In this document: piece by piece, positions 1 to 8,512 of the stretch | Layout of the letters: every line of letters begins with the position of its first letter | Position numbering within the stretch: position 1 is the first letter of the stretch | Assembly: GCA_040839025.1 (NCBI GenBank) | Contig: JBFPJN010000001.1 | Span: forward strand, 868,001 to 932,000 | Length of the DNA stretch: 64,000 bases | Origin: Alphaproteobacteria bacterium LSUCC0719 | GTDB taxonomy: Bacteria; Pseudomonadota; Alphaproteobacteria; Puniceispirillales; Puniceispirillaceae | Direction of reading: 5' to 3' | Made by a program: the position numbers and the translations under genes | The notes under the pieces: generated by a model | What the model saw: only the letters and a program-made list of their open reading frames with translations | The model's database searches: none | What the model was told of the DNA's origin: nothing

Positions 1-179
1 CCGCACAATGCCCAGTACCAGCCGCCACGCGTGCGCTCCGGGTCGCCGAACACCTCGTCCCTGGCGCGAAGGCGCGTCTGTTCAATACCAATCCTGATCG
101 ACCAGCCAAAGGCGATGACGAGCCCGATGAGGATGACAAGCGCGAAACCCGCGCGGTTGTCGGACAGCCATTCAAACAT
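1..179 (-). CDS. tauC: ABC transporter permease, taurine/sulfonate type (partial, N-terminus)
   Basis: Only the first 59 codons are inside the window; the gene continues past the left edge. The reading starts MFEWLSDNRAGFALVILIGL, giving a short cytoplasmic lead and then a hydrophobic segment at about residues 12-28, as expected for the first membrane helix of a TauC/SsuC-type permease. Its ATG lies inside the last codons of the upstream ATPase gene (ATGTTTGA overlap), which implies translational coupling. The tauC assignment rests on the two neighbouring genes rather than on this fragment. Confidence 0.7.
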   Translation of the reverse strand, partial: MFEWLSDNRAGFALVILIGLVIAFGWSIRIGIEQTRLRARDEVFGDPERTRGGWYWALC

Positions 180-969
180 TGCCCATGATCTCCTCTTCCA
201 TGTCCCAGATCATGGTCAGAATCTCCTCGCGAATTCTGGCAAATTCGTCTTCCTGCTTGATCTTGCGAAGCGAGCGGGTCAGGCCGATCTCGGCAAAGGG
301 AAGATTGTATTCACGGTGGATGCGGCCCGGCCGCGGCGCCATCACGAACAGTCTTTCACCGAGAAGAAGCGCCTCCTCGACCGAATGGGTGATGACGATG
401 ATGGTTTTGCCCGTTTTCTTCCACAGTTCGAGAATCAGCGACTGCATCTTCTCACGGGTCAACGCATCAAGCGCGCCAAGCGGTTCATCCATCAGGATCA
501 GCGACGGGTCATTGACCAGACAACGCGCCAGCGCCACACGCTGCTGCATACCGCCGGACAGCTGATAGGTCGGTGTGTCGCCAAACCCCTGCAGGCCCAC
601 CGTGTCAAGCCAGCCATGCACCTTGTCGGCCGAGATGGTGCCGTCCTCGCCGCGCATGCGAAGACCGAAATCGACATTGCGCGCCACCGTCAGCCATTCA
701 AACAGCGCGCCCTGCTGAAACACCATGCCGCGTTCGGCTCCGGGGCCCTCGATATCGACCCCGCCAAGCGTCAGCTCGCCGCCTGTTGGCATCAGGAACC
801 CGGCGATCATGTTCAGAAGCGTTGTCTTGCCACAGCCGGATGGCCCGAGAACGGTAAGGATTTCGCCCTGTTTAAGCTGGAAATTGATATTTTTCAGAGC
901 CTCGACCTTTGTGCCGGCCGTTTCATCGTGAAACGTCATGCAAAGGTCACGACAGATCAGATCGGCCAT
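172..969 (-). CDS. tauB: ABC transporter ATP-binding protein, taurine/nitrate/sulfonate type
   Basis: 265-residue ATPase that would power uptake of a sulfonate or related anion through the adjacent permease. Visible motifs in order: Walker A GPSGCGKTT near residue 42, Q-loop region VFQQGALFEW, signature LSGGMQQRVALARCL, Walker B LILMDEPLGALDA and the switch histidine in VITHSVEEA. The length is typical of TauB/SsuB. I start at the ATG giving MADLICRDL; the reading frame extends 22 codons further upstream, but those residues do not resemble the family. It sits between the binding-protein gene and the overlapping permease gene. Substrate is inferred from the binding protein; nitrate, thiamine-precursor or other sulfonate transporters of the same superfamily are alternatives. 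Confidence 0.85.
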   Translation of the reverse strand: MADLICRDLCMTFHDETAGTKVEALKNINFQLKQGEILTVLGPSGCGKTTLLNMIAGFLMPTGGELTLGGVDIEGPGAERGMVFQQGALFEWLTVARNVDFGLRMRGEDGTISADKVHGWLDTVGLQGFGDTPTYQLSGGMQQRVALARCLVNDPSLILMDEPLGALDALTREKMQSLILELWKKTGKTIIVITHSVEEALLLGERLFVMAPRPGRIHREYNLPFAEIGLTRSLRKIKQEDEFARIREEILTMIWDMEEEIMGNV

Positions 970-1085
970 GGCACCCGCCTTTTTGTGCGATGAAAGGGTA
1001 AGACAGGGCCCGCCATGCGGACCCTGTCTGCGCATTGTGTCCTGCCGTACATCAAACGGTCCAGCGTCAGGCGGAATGTGTCCGC

Positions 1086-2078
1086 CTACTCCAGAAACTC
1101 ACCTGTAATGACACGCTTGATCTTCTCATCGACATTCCAGGCACCTGGCTTCTTGAAGACAAGGCCAATCGATTCAGCACCGGAGGCAGCCAGCCCATCC
1201 TTGTTGAAATAGGTGGCAAGCTGTTCAGCCGCACTTGGGAACTCAAAGTCCGCCATCATATCCTTTGTTGTATTGAAATCCATGCCGGCATCGGCGGCAA
1301 CCTTGCGCACCTGCGCATCGGAGCCTGTCCAGGCGGCATTGGCCTCGTCAGTCACCTCAAGAAATGTGCGGAGCAGGCCGGGATTCTCGGCTGCAAACTT
1401 TTCTGTCACCGAGACAACATCAAAGGAAAAGATACCGGCATCCTGCTTCTGCTGTGCGGTCATGATCGGCGTGCCGACCTCGCCAGCTGCACTGGCTGAC
1501 GCGCCCCCGAAGATACAGGCCATTTCAACAGAACCATCAGCCAGCGAGACCGCGCCATCAGCCGGCACCTGATCGACGATCGTCAACGTACTCATATCGA
1601 CATCAAGCGCCGACATATATTTCTTGAAAGCGAAATCAGCCATGGTGTTGAGTGGCACGGCAACGGTCTTGCCCTCCAGCTCGGAGGCGTTCGCCGAGGT
1701 GATGCCGAGATCATTACGGACGAAACAGTCATTGGCCTCATAGACAACGGCGATTGCCACCATTTTCAGCGGCGCACCCTGCTGGATTGCCGTCACGAAC
1801 GGGGCAAGCCCCTGCGAAAAGGCGATGTCGATGTCACCGGCCAGCATCGCCTCGGTCATCTGCACACCGGTCAAGAAATTGGTCCAGTTCACGTCGACGC
1901 CCATCGCCTCGTCATAGACTTTGTCGACCTTGGCGATCTGGTTTGGTGTCGCCCATTCAAGGAAAAAGGCGACATTTACCGAATCCGCGGCTTTTGCGGG
2001 TGCAACCATGGCTGCCAGAGCAAGCGATGCCGTTAGCCATGTAGCAATGGCCTTGGGTTTACGGGTAAGTTTGTTCAT
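1086..2078 (-). CDS. tauA: ABC transporter substrate-binding protein, TauA-like
   Basis: 330-residue periplasmic binding protein. A Sec signal peptide is evident: a basic start (MNKLTRKPK), a hydrophobic core and a probable cut after AKA near residue 30. The mature part has the SsuA/THI5-like two-lobe pattern: VNVAFFLEWATPNQIAKVDK, LAGDIDIAFSQGLAPFVTAI, GKTVAVPLNTMADFAFKKYM. This fits TauA best (taurine uptake), although ligand identity cannot be read from sequence. It is the first gene of a minus-strand operon with the ATPase and permease; the 117-bp gap to the ATPase is compatible with the extra expression usual for binding proteins. A cuyA-like sulfo-lyase gene 3 kb away makes a sulfonate ligand plausible. 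Confidence 0.82.
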   Translation of the reverse strand: MNKLTRKPKAIATWLTASLALAAMVAPAKAADSVNVAFFLEWATPNQIAKVDKVYDEAMGVDVNWTNFLTGVQMTEAMLAGDIDIAFSQGLAPFVTAIQQGAPLKMVAIAVVYEANDCFVRNDLGITSANASELEGKTVAVPLNTMADFAFKKYMSALDVDMSTLTIVDQVPADGAVSLADGSVEMACIFGGASASAAGEVGTPIMTAQQKQDAGIFSFDVVSVTEKFAAENPGLLRTFLEVTDEANAAWTGSDAQVRKVAADAGMDFNTTKDMMADFEFPSAAEQLATYFNKDGLAASGAESIGLVFKKPGAWNVDEKIKRVITGEFLE

Positions 2079-2410
2079 TCAATAGCTCCCTTCAGAATTC
2101 TTCTTCTTGAGAATTCCTTCCATTGAGATGCGCAATTTGACGAGCCCCCATCACGCCATGACCACGCTATTGTTGCGTCATTTGTGCGACGGTTTCTGAA
2201 ACATGCCGCCGCCCGGCACCACATGCCGAACGACAGATCGGAAAGATGACGGAACCCTGAAACCGCTGGTATGGTAATCCAGCATCAGTTACCAAACCGT
2301 TAAGCCAAACTAACCAAAGCGTTATTTTCTTTTTGGCGCGGCTGGTGTAATTACGGGCTCCGGCACGGGCATCAGGCCCGACCGGCTGTGCAGATTTCAA
2401 GACCGGGAAC
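2079..2410. other. Intergenic divergent control region between tauA-like operon and DUF1737-metZ
   Basis: About 330 bases without a coding region I can support. It must hold the promoters for both divergent operons. The part next to tauA has two copies of GAATTC in the arrangement GAATTCTTCTTCTTGAGAATTC. The part before metZ has a short GC-rich stem (CGGGC-ATCAG-GCCCG around 2366-2380). I looked for SAM-II, SAM-V and SAM/SAH riboswitch cores in front of metZ and could not match any. Confidence 0.4.
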
Positions 2411-2614
2411 ATGACGCCAATGAACAAGACCTACCGCTTTTTGACCGGACCTGACGACCCGGCCTTCTGTCAGCGTGTCAGCGATGCGCTTGCCGAGGGG
2501 TATGTGCTGTATGGCAACCCTGTAATGGTCGTCAGCAATGGCGAACGTATCTGCGGCCAGGCCGTGATCATGCCAGATGCCAAGCTTGGCGATGGAGATC
2601 GCGAGGATGACTGA
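2411..2614 (+). CDS. DUF1737 small protein
   Basis: 67-residue protein with the DUF1737 pattern: YRFLTGPDDPAFCQRVSDALAEGY near the start, then a Gly-Asn-Pro turn and CGQAVIMP. The family is widespread in proteobacteria, has no established biochemical role and is usually near 60 residues. Start at the ATG at 2411 or the in-frame ATG at 2420 (MNKTYRFL); the latter removes only three residues. The 3' end overlaps the metZ start by 8 bases, so the two are probably translated as a pair; this is the only hint of a function, a link to methionine or sulfur metabolism. Confidence 0.8.
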   Translation: MTPMNKTYRFLTGPDDPAFCQRVSDALAEGYVLYGNPVMVVSNGERICGQAVIMPDAKLGDGDREDD

Positions 2615-3785
2615 CAAATACCGCCGCGACACAAATCTTGTGCGTGGCGGGCTTGCCCGCACAGAATTTCAGGAAACAAGCGAAGCCCTGTTTCTGAATT
2701 CCGGCTATGTCTATGACAATGCCGAGGAAGCCGCCGCTGCCTTTGCCGGCGAGGCTGACCGCTATGTCTATTCGCGATACGGCAACCCGACCGTGACCAT
2801 GCTTCAGGACAGGCTTGCGATGCTTGAAGGCGCCGAGGCCTGTCTTGCCACCGGCACCGGCATGGCCGGCGTCTTTGCGGCGCTGGCATGCCAGTTGGAC
2901 ACCGGTGACCGGGTTGTTGCCAGCCGTGCGCTGTTCGGTGCCTGCTATGCCATTCTTCATGACATTCTGCCGCGCTGGGGCGTCGTGACCGAATTTGTCG
3001 ACGGCACCGACCTTGACCAATGGCGCGCCGCGCTGTCGACCCCGGCCAAGGTGGTGTTTTTCGAATCACCCTCCAATCCGATGCTGGACCTTGTCGATAT
3101 CGAGGCTGTCTCGCAGATGGCGCATGAAGCTGGCGCAACAGTCATTATCGACAATGTGTTTGCAACCCCGATCGCCCAGCACCCGCTGAAGCTTGGCGCG
3201 GACATTGTCATATATTCTGCGACGAAACATATCGATGGTCAGGGGCGGGTTCTTGGTGGCGCGGTGCTTGCCAGCGAAGAGTTCATCAAGGACCAGATGC
3301 TGAAATTCTATCGCCAGACCGGCCCCACGATCAGCCCCTTCAATGCCTGGATCCTGCTGAAATCGCTGGAAACCCTGGCATTGCGGGTCGAAAGGCAGGC
3401 GGCGACGGCACTTGCCCTTGCAACCTGGCTGGAATCAAGGACGCATATTGCAGGTCTGCGATATCCCGGTCTGGCAAGCCACCCCCAGCATGCGCTGGCA
3501 CAGCGCCAGATGTCGAATGGCGGCTCGCTTCTCGCCTTCACTCTGGATGGCGGAAGAGAGGCGGCGTTCAAGCTGCTGAACAGCCTGCGACTGATCGATA
3601 TTTCAAACAATCTCGGCGATTCCAAGACCCTTGCCTGTCATCCGGCCTCGACCACCCACAGCAGCGTCAGCGCCGCCGACCGGGCCGAGATGGGGATCGA
3701 CGATGGCAGCATCAGAGTATCGATCGGCCTGGAAGACCTTGAAGACCTCAAGGCGGATCTGGGTCAGGCACTGGACGCCATCTGA
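2607..3785 (+). CDS. metZ: O-succinylhomoserine sulfhydrylase (PLP-dependent)
   Basis: 392-residue Cys/Met-metabolism PLP enzyme that would form homocysteine from O-succinylhomoserine and sulfide. Visible features: YVYSRYGNPTVTMLQDRLA (substrate/PLP entry motif), the ATGTGMAGVFAAL phosphate-binding turn, FFESPSNPMLDLVDI, IIDNVFATP with the PLP-ring aspartate, and the Schiff-base lysine in SATKHIDGQGR. The HIDGQGR sequence after the lysine is characteristic of MetZ. The start giving MTDKYRRDTNLVRGG matches the family; an ATG ten codons upstream lies inside the DUF1737 gene. The C-terminus SDGSIRVSIGLED-like region (here DDGSIRVSIGLED) is intact. Confidence 0.93.
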   Translation: MTDKYRRDTNLVRGGLARTEFQETSEALFLNSGYVYDNAEEAAAAFAGEADRYVYSRYGNPTVTMLQDRLAMLEGAEACLATGTGMAGVFAALACQLDTGDRVVASRALFGACYAILHDILPRWGVVTEFVDGTDLDQWRAALSTPAKVVFFESPSNPMLDLVDIEAVSQMAHEAGATVIIDNVFATPIAQHPLKLGADIVIYSATKHIDGQGRVLGGAVLASEEFIKDQMLKFYRQTGPTISPFNAWILLKSLETLALRVERQAATALALATWLESRTHIAGLRYPGLASHPQHALAQRQMSNGGSLLAFTLDGGREAAFKLLNSLRLIDISNNLGDSKTLACHPASTTHSSVSAADRAEMGIDDGSIRVSIGLEDLEDLKADLGQALDAI

Positions 3786-3881
3786 TCACCTTCCCCAATC
3801 CTGTGGCGGTTCAGGCTTGCAGCACGGCTGGCCACGCTGAATAATGACCGAACAGGACAGGCAGCCAGGACGGAGACAGGC

Positions 3882-4868
3882 GTGACGGCAATCGTAATCA
3901 CCGGGGCGAATGGATTTATCGGGCGATTGCTTGCCGCAAGGCTGACTGTCGGCACGCCGGTGACAATTGGCGGGGTGTCGCGAACGATCAGCCGGCGCAC
4001 CCTTGTTGACCGGCACATCCCGCAAGACAGTGAAGACAGTGACGGTGAATGGATCGAGGGCGATCTCGGCGCGCTGGTTGCCGAAACGCCCCGGATTTTC
4101 TCCGGCGCGGATGTTGTTGTGCATCTTGCCAGTGCGGTCAGCGGTGAATGCGAGGCTGATCTCGATCTGGGACTGAATGCCAATTTATTCAACGGCATTG
4201 CCCTTGGACGCTGTCTTGCCGACGCGCCGGGCACACCGATGCTGGTATTTTCAAGCTCGCTTGCCATTTATGGCGGCACACCGGACGTGCCGCTGGCCGA
4301 TCTGATTACCGACACCACCCGCCCAACACCACAGAACAGCTATGGTTCGCAAAAGCTGATGCTCGAGGAATTCTATGCCGATCTGGCACGGCGCGGGATG
4401 ATTTCATCACGTTCGGTGCGGCTGATGACGGTCAGTGTTCGCCCCGGCAAGCCAAACGGGGCGGCAAGCAGTTTTCTGTCCGGCATGATCCGCGAACCGT
4501 TGCAGGGCAAAGCCGCCAATGTGCCTGTCGATACCGGATTGCGTGTGGTTCTGAATTCACCAGCCGGTGCCGTTGCCGGGCTGATCCACGCCATGTCGAT
4601 CGACGATGCGAACTGGGGCGCGCCGCTTGGTCTCAACCTTCCCGGAATTTCGGTAACCGTTGGCGAGATGGTCGATGCCCTTCGCGAGGTTGGCGGCGAA
4701 GAGGCCGTGGCACGGCTGAGTTTTGACCGTGACGAGGTGATCGAGCATATCGTGTCCGGATGGCCCACCGCGGCACGCAGTGACCGCGCCGCACGACTTG
4801 GCTTTGCCGCCGACAAACCATTCAATGAGGCGGTTCGCGACTTCGCTGCATCGCTGACGAGGAGCTGA
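3882..4868 (+). CDS. denD: NAD-dependent epimerase/dehydratase-family SDR, D-erythronate dehydrogenase-like
   Basis: 328-residue extended SDR. It has the Rossmann glycine motif GANGFIG at residues 8-14, the VVHLAS strand, SSSLAIYGG, and the catalytic Tyr-Lys pair in [12 protein letters not shown]. The stretch ending [22 protein letters not shown] is very like DenD enzymes that oxidise D-erythronate. A GTG start is preceded by GGAGACAGG. It is four bases upstream of the cuyA-like gene, so the two are cotranscribed. Tetronate kinase and aldolase genes usual for the DenD pathway are not seen next to it, so the exact sugar acid is uncertain. Confidence 0.72.
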   Translation: MTAIVITGANGFIGRLLAARLTVGTPVTIGGVSRTISRRTLVDRHIPQDSEDSDGEWIEGDLGALVAETPRIFSGADVVVHLASAVSGECEADLDLGLNANLFNGIALGRCLADAPGTPMLVFSSSLAIYGGTPDVPLADLITDTTRPTPQNSYGSQKLMLEEFYADLARRGMISSRSVRLMTVSVRPGKPNGAASSFLSGMIREPLQGKAANVPVDTGLRVVLNSPAGAVAGLIHAMSIDDANWGAPLGLNLPGISVTVGEMVDALREVGGEEAVARLSFDRDEVIEHIVSGWPTAARSDRAARLGFAADKPFNEAVRDFAASLTRS

Positions 4869-4872
4869 TATC

Positions 4873-5907
4873 ATGAATCTTGCCCGTTTTCCCCGTGTAT
4901 CGCTGGCGCATCTGCCGACCCCTATCGAACATCTACCACGACTTTCAGCCGTGCTTGGGGGACCGGAAATCTGGATCAAGCGGGATGACTGTACCGGACT
5001 TTCCACCGGCGGCAACAAGACCCGCAAACTGGAATTCCTGATGGCCGAAGCCCTGGCCGAGGGTGCCGATATGGTGATGACGCAGGGCGCAACGCAATCG
5101 AACCATGCCCGGCAGACTGCGGCCGCCGCGGCGCGGCTGGGGCTTGGCTGTCACCTCCTGCTTGAGGACAGGACTGGATCAAAGGCGCAGAACTACAATC
5201 ACAATGGCAATGTGCTTCTTGACCATCTTCACGGTGCGACAACCGAACTTCATCCCGCCGGCGGTGACATGAATGCCGCGCTGGAAGCCGTCGCCGCGAC
5301 GCGGCGACAGGACGGGGCCAAGGTCTACACCATCCCGGGCGGTGGATCGAACCCGACAGGCGCGCTCGGCTATGTCAACGCGGCGATGGAAATGCTGGTC
5401 CAGATCAATGATGCCGGGCTTGTTTTCGACCATATCCTTCACGGCACGGGAAGCGCCGGCACCCAAGCCGGCCTTGTCGCCGGACTTGCCGCCATGAATG
5501 CCAATATTCCGCTGCTTGGCATTGGCGTGCGGGCACCACAGGGCAAACAGGAGGACAATGTCTTCGCCCTCGCCGCGGCAACAGCCGAAAAGCTTGGCTG
5601 CCCGGGTGTGGTGTCGCGCGGAGATGTTGTCGCGAACTGTGATTATGTCGGCGAGGGATATGGCATCCCGACATCCGGCTGTCTCGAGGCCATTTCGCTG
5701 TTTGCCGAATGCGAGGGCATCCTGCTGGATCCTGTTTATTCGGCAAAGGCCGCCGCCGGCATGATCGACCTGATCCGCAAGGGCAGTTTCACCGCCGGCC
5801 AGCGGGTCATGTTCATCCATACCGGCGGGGCGGCGGCATTGTTCGGCTATGATGCTGCCTTTGACATGACGACAAAATGGACCGGCGACGCCCCTGCCGC
5901 CGGGTGA
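4873..5907 (+). CDS. cuyA: L-cysteate sulfo-lyase / D-cysteine desulfhydrase family
   Basis: 344-residue PLP enzyme of the ACC-deaminase/D-cysteine desulfhydrase family. Diagnostic segments are [22 protein letters not shown], with the PLP lysine in [31 protein letters not shown], and [18 protein letters not shown]. Across its length it follows CuyA, which releases sulfite and ammonia from L-cysteate to give pyruvate; D-cysteine desulfhydrase activity is the alternative, since the two groups are close. The nearby TauABC-type transporter supports a role in sulfonate use, but no sulfite exporter (cuyZ) is visible beside it. It sits in an operon with the upstream SDR and downstream dehydrogenase. 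Confidence 0.8.
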   Translation: MNLARFPRVSLAHLPTPIEHLPRLSAVLGGPEIWIKRDDCTGLSTGGNKTRKLEFLMAEALAEGADMVMTQGATQSNHARQTAAAAARLGLGCHLLLEDRTGSKAQNYNHNGNVLLDHLHGATTELHPAGGDMNAALEAVAATRRQDGAKVYTIPGGGSNPTGALGYVNAAMEMLVQINDAGLVFDHILHGTGSAGTQAGLVAGLAAMNANIPLLGIGVRAPQGKQEDNVFALAAATAEKLGCPGVVSRGDVVANCDYVGEGYGIPTSGCLEAISLFAECEGILLDPVYSAKAAAGMIDLIRKGSFTAGQRVMFIHTGGAAALFGYDAAFDMTTKWTGDAPAAG

Positions 5908-5944
5908 ACGCCGCCCGGATCGCTGCCGACAGAAGGAACACCGC

Positions 5945-6796
5945 ATGAAGATCGGATTTGTGGGGCTTGGCCAGATGGGACTTGTAATGGCCCCTCACCT
6001 TCTTCGTGATGACTGGCGGGTCACAGGGCACGACCTGGTGCGCCCGGGCGGTCTGCCGGCGGCGCTCGGCTTCACGGCCGGACTGGCGGATCTTGCCAGA
6101 AGTGATGTCATCATCACCATGCTGCCCGACGGCGTGATCGTGACCGGGGTCGTGGATCAACTGGTGGATGCCGGATGTCAGGCGCTGTTTATCGACATGT
6201 CGTCGTCGCACCCGGATGACAGCCGCGCGCTGGCACAGCGCCTGTCCGATGCCGGGCTTGAATTTGTCGATGCGCCGGTGTCAGGCGGCGTGGCGCGGGC
6301 CCGCACAGCCGCATTGACAATCATGGCCGGTGGCAGCGCCAGCGCCTTTACCGCGGCGCTTCCCATTCTGTCCTGCATGGGACAGGCCGTCCATCTCGGC
6401 CCGGCAGGATGCGGCCATGCCATGAAGGCACTGAACAATTACGTATCTGCCGCCGGGTTGATCGCCAGCTTTCAGGCGCTGGCAACCGCCATCGACAGCG
6501 GCATCGCGGCGGACCGGTTTCTCGAAGTGATCAACGGCTCGACGGGCCGGAACAACACCACCGAGGTGAAAATCGACAAATTCGTCCTGAACCGTGAATT
6601 CAATTCCGGGTTCGCGCTGGCGCTGATGGAAAAGGATGTGTCGATCGCCGCCTCGCTGCTGGCCGATGCCGGCCATGATGGCCCGGTAACCGCGGCGGTG
6701 CTGGCCCAGCTCCGCGCCGGACTGGATGCACTTGGCGATACGGCCGATCATACCGAGATCTACCGCACTGTGACGGGTGATCTGTCAGAATCGTAA
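5945..6796 (+). CDS. NAD(P)-dependent beta-hydroxyacid dehydrogenase (HIBADH-like)
   Basis: 283-residue enzyme of the 3-hydroxyisobutyrate / tartronate-semialdehyde reductase family. The N-terminal motif GFVGLGQMGLVMAPHLL binds NAD(P); the substrate motif FVDAPVSGGVARA is near residue 112, and the catalytic lysine is in GHAMKALNNYVSAAG. A C-terminal all-helical domain follows. It lies 37 bases after the cuyA-like gene in the same direction. The substrate cannot be read out; given the denD-like gene two positions upstream, a sugar acid such as threonate or glycerate is possible. Confidence 0.82.
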   Translation: MKIGFVGLGQMGLVMAPHLLRDDWRVTGHDLVRPGGLPAALGFTAGLADLARSDVIITMLPDGVIVTGVVDQLVDAGCQALFIDMSSSHPDDSRALAQRLSDAGLEFVDAPVSGGVARARTAALTIMAGGSASAFTAALPILSCMGQAVHLGPAGCGHAMKALNNYVSAAGLIASFQALATAIDSGIAADRFLEVINGSTGRNNTTEVKIDKFVLNREFNSGFALALMEKDVSIAASLLADAGHDGPVTAAVLAQLRAGLDALGDTADHTEIYRTVTGDLSES

Positions 6797-6833
6797 TTGG
6801 GAAATTTGCGCAAGGCGCTCTGTCACTCAAGGG

Positions 6834-7277
6834 TCATTCCCTTAAGTCATTCAGCACAGCATCGGTTTCAATCTCGTCAATGCCTCCGGTAGCGACGATG
6901 ATTTCCCTCATGTCAGATACCTGTTCAAGCCTCTGTGCTGTTACCAGTATCATCATGTCCCAGTCGCCTGTCACCGCCCATGAACCAACAATGTTTGTGT
7001 AAGAACCCAAAAGCTGTGACAGCTTGAAACAGTCATTACCTTTGCTGAACCTGATTTTGAGAAACGCACGAATGTAGTTCAAGGTGTCGATGTCACTGCC
7101 TTTATCGTCATGTGAGGTGATGATTGTGTAGGCGACAATATGGCCCTTGAGTTCGAGTCGTTCGATCCTCTTTCGCAGCGCTTGCCGCGAGATGCCAAGT
7201 TGTGCCGCGAGCGCACCCCATCCGATGCGGCCATTTTGCTTCAGCACAGCCAAAATCGACTGATTAATGACATCCAA
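6834..7277 (-). CDS. Lrp/AsnC-family transcriptional regulator
   Basis: 147-residue regulator with an N-terminal winged helix (LDVINQSILAVLKQNGR, then AAQLGISRQALRKRIERLE) and a C-terminal RAM ligand-binding domain ending in DEIETDAVLNDL. I chose the TTG at 7277, preceded by AAGGAACG, because it gives the usual family length; a longer frame from 7469 has no family support. It is divergent from the YqcI-cupin pair and probably controls it. Base composition is less GC-rich than the flanking genes. Confidence 0.83.
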   Translation of the reverse strand: MDVINQSILAVLKQNGRIGWGALAAQLGISRQALRKRIERLELKGHIVAYTIITSHDDKGSDIDTLNYIRAFLKIRFSKGNDCFKLSQLLGSYTNIVGSWAVTGDWDMMILVTAQRLEQVSDMREIIVATGGIDEIETDAVLNDLRE

Positions 7278-7396
7278 GTTTCCGTTCCTTTCGTGCCACT
7301 TCACGAAAATAGCCAAATTTGCACTTTGGCAACCTTGGCGGAACAAAAGCGAACTCTCAAACTTCTTAGGCAAAATCAGATGCCGAGGATTTGAAA
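7278..7396. promoter_or_regulatory. Divergent promoter region between Lrp regulator and YqcI-cupin genes
   Basis: A 119-base AT-rich gap holds both divergent promoters. Repeated TTGGC/GCCAA-type words (CCAAATTTGCACTTTGGCAA near 7312-7332) could be regulator contact sites. No site is proven. Confidence 0.35.
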
Positions 7397-8137
7397 ATGC
7401 CCAAATTGTATTTTGATAGAAACCAAATCGGAAAAACATTCCAAGCAACTGACTGGCAGCTTGTTGCATTTAATGAATTTGAGTCAACGCTTGATAATTC
7501 GATCAGGCCATTTCCCTGTGTTTTTGGCGTCAACGGATTACGTCTGAACCAGCTACGGTTTGCATTCAGCGATGAAATGGATGCAGCTCAAATCGCTCCC
7601 GCCCTTGATCATTTTGTGAAGAACTCGCGCAACTTCGGTCCAAACACTTCGTTGGTGGTGTTCTCGAGACCTCGTCCAGTGGAATCAATTGAACGCTACG
7701 AGAGAAAATTCTGGGATCTTATCGCAAGCCTGTCTGAACTGGACACACATCCGTGGCCAAAGCATATACCGAATGAGGTGAACCAGCCCATGTGGGAGTT
7801 TTGCTTTGCCGGCGAGCCGATTTTCGTTGTTTGCAACACACCCGCGCATGTTTTGCGCCTCAGTAGGCGCTCAATTTCCTTCATGACTACTTTCCAGCCA
7901 AGATGGGTATTCGACCAAATTCTAGGAAATCCCAAAATTGCCGAAAAATCATTTGGCAAGGTCAGGGAACACCTTAAGAAATTCGACTTACTGCCGCCGA
8001 GTCCGCATTTGGGCACCTATGGAAAACATGACGTTCGGGAATTCAGGCAATATTTCCTCTTGGATGACGAAAGGCCGACTTCCTGCCCGTTTCACTCATT
8101 GGCGGATAAACCGAACGAAGGGAGTGAGGTTGCATGA
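7397..8137 (+). CDS. YqcI/YcgG family protein
   Basis: 246-residue cytosolic protein recognised by the family pattern RPFPCVFGVNGL near residue 38, then MWEFCFAGEPIFVVCNTPAH and a TFQPRWVFDQIL segment, ending with a YGKHDVREFRQYFLLDD motif. The biochemical role of YqcI/YcgG proteins is not established; conserved Cys and His residues hint at metal or redox chemistry. ATG at 7397 has GAGG eight bases upstream. Its last codons overlap the start of the cupin gene (ATGA), so the two products are likely used together, under the divergent Lrp-type regulator. Confidence 0.85.
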   Translation: MPKLYFDRNQIGKTFQATDWQLVAFNEFESTLDNSIRPFPCVFGVNGLRLNQLRFAFSDEMDAAQIAPALDHFVKNSRNFGPNTSLVVFSRPRPVESIERYERKFWDLIASLSELDTHPWPKHIPNEVNQPMWEFCFAGEPIFVVCNTPAHVLRLSRRSISFMTTFQPRWVFDQILGNPKIAEKSFGKVREHLKKFDLLPPSPHLGTYGKHDVREFRQYFLLDDERPTSCPFHSLADKPNEGSEVA

Positions 8138-8463
8138 AACAAGAGCTGAACAAGCAGGTAGAAGTGAGGCACCAGATCGCATCCTCTATGGGATTGGAAC
8201 AACTTGTTAACAGCTGCCTTCCAAGACAGGGTGCTATCGAAATTCAACACGATGAGCCTCATAAAGAACACCCCTGGCACAAGCATGACACCGATGAGAC
8301 TATTGTTCTTATTGAGGGTGACATGCACTTTGTTTGGGAGAAGGGAGAAACAAATTGTATCGCGGGTGACATCATCAATTTGCCATTGGGAACTTTTCAC
8401 GGTTCGACCGCAGGCGCAGAAGGCGCGACTTATCTAATAAGCTTCAGGACGGTTAAAATATGA
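8134..8463 (+). CDS. Cupin-domain protein
   Basis: 109-residue single-domain cupin. Motif 1 HPWHKHDTDETIVLIEG supplies metal ligands and motif 2 is AGDIINLPLGTFHGS. Small cupins of this type act as dioxygenases, isomerases or small-molecule binders; the substrate is unknown. It overlaps the end of the YqcI/YcgG gene by four bases and probably works with it. Confidence 0.82.
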   Translation: MKQELNKQVEVRHQIASSMGLEQLVNSCLPRQGAIEIQHDEPHKEHPWHKHDTDETIVLIEGDMHFVWEKGETNCIAGDIINLPLGTFHGSTAGAEGATYLISFRTVKI

Positions 8464-8512
8464 CTGTTGCAATCGCCTTTTGCTTTCGCAAGAGACTTGA
8501 ACGGGAGTAGCC

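Noticed and set aside
2271-2410. Possible SAM riboswitch before DUF1737-metZ
   Set aside because: metZ genes in alphaproteobacteria can carry SAM riboswitches, but I found none of the conserved core segments of SAM-II, SAM-V or SAM/SAH types.
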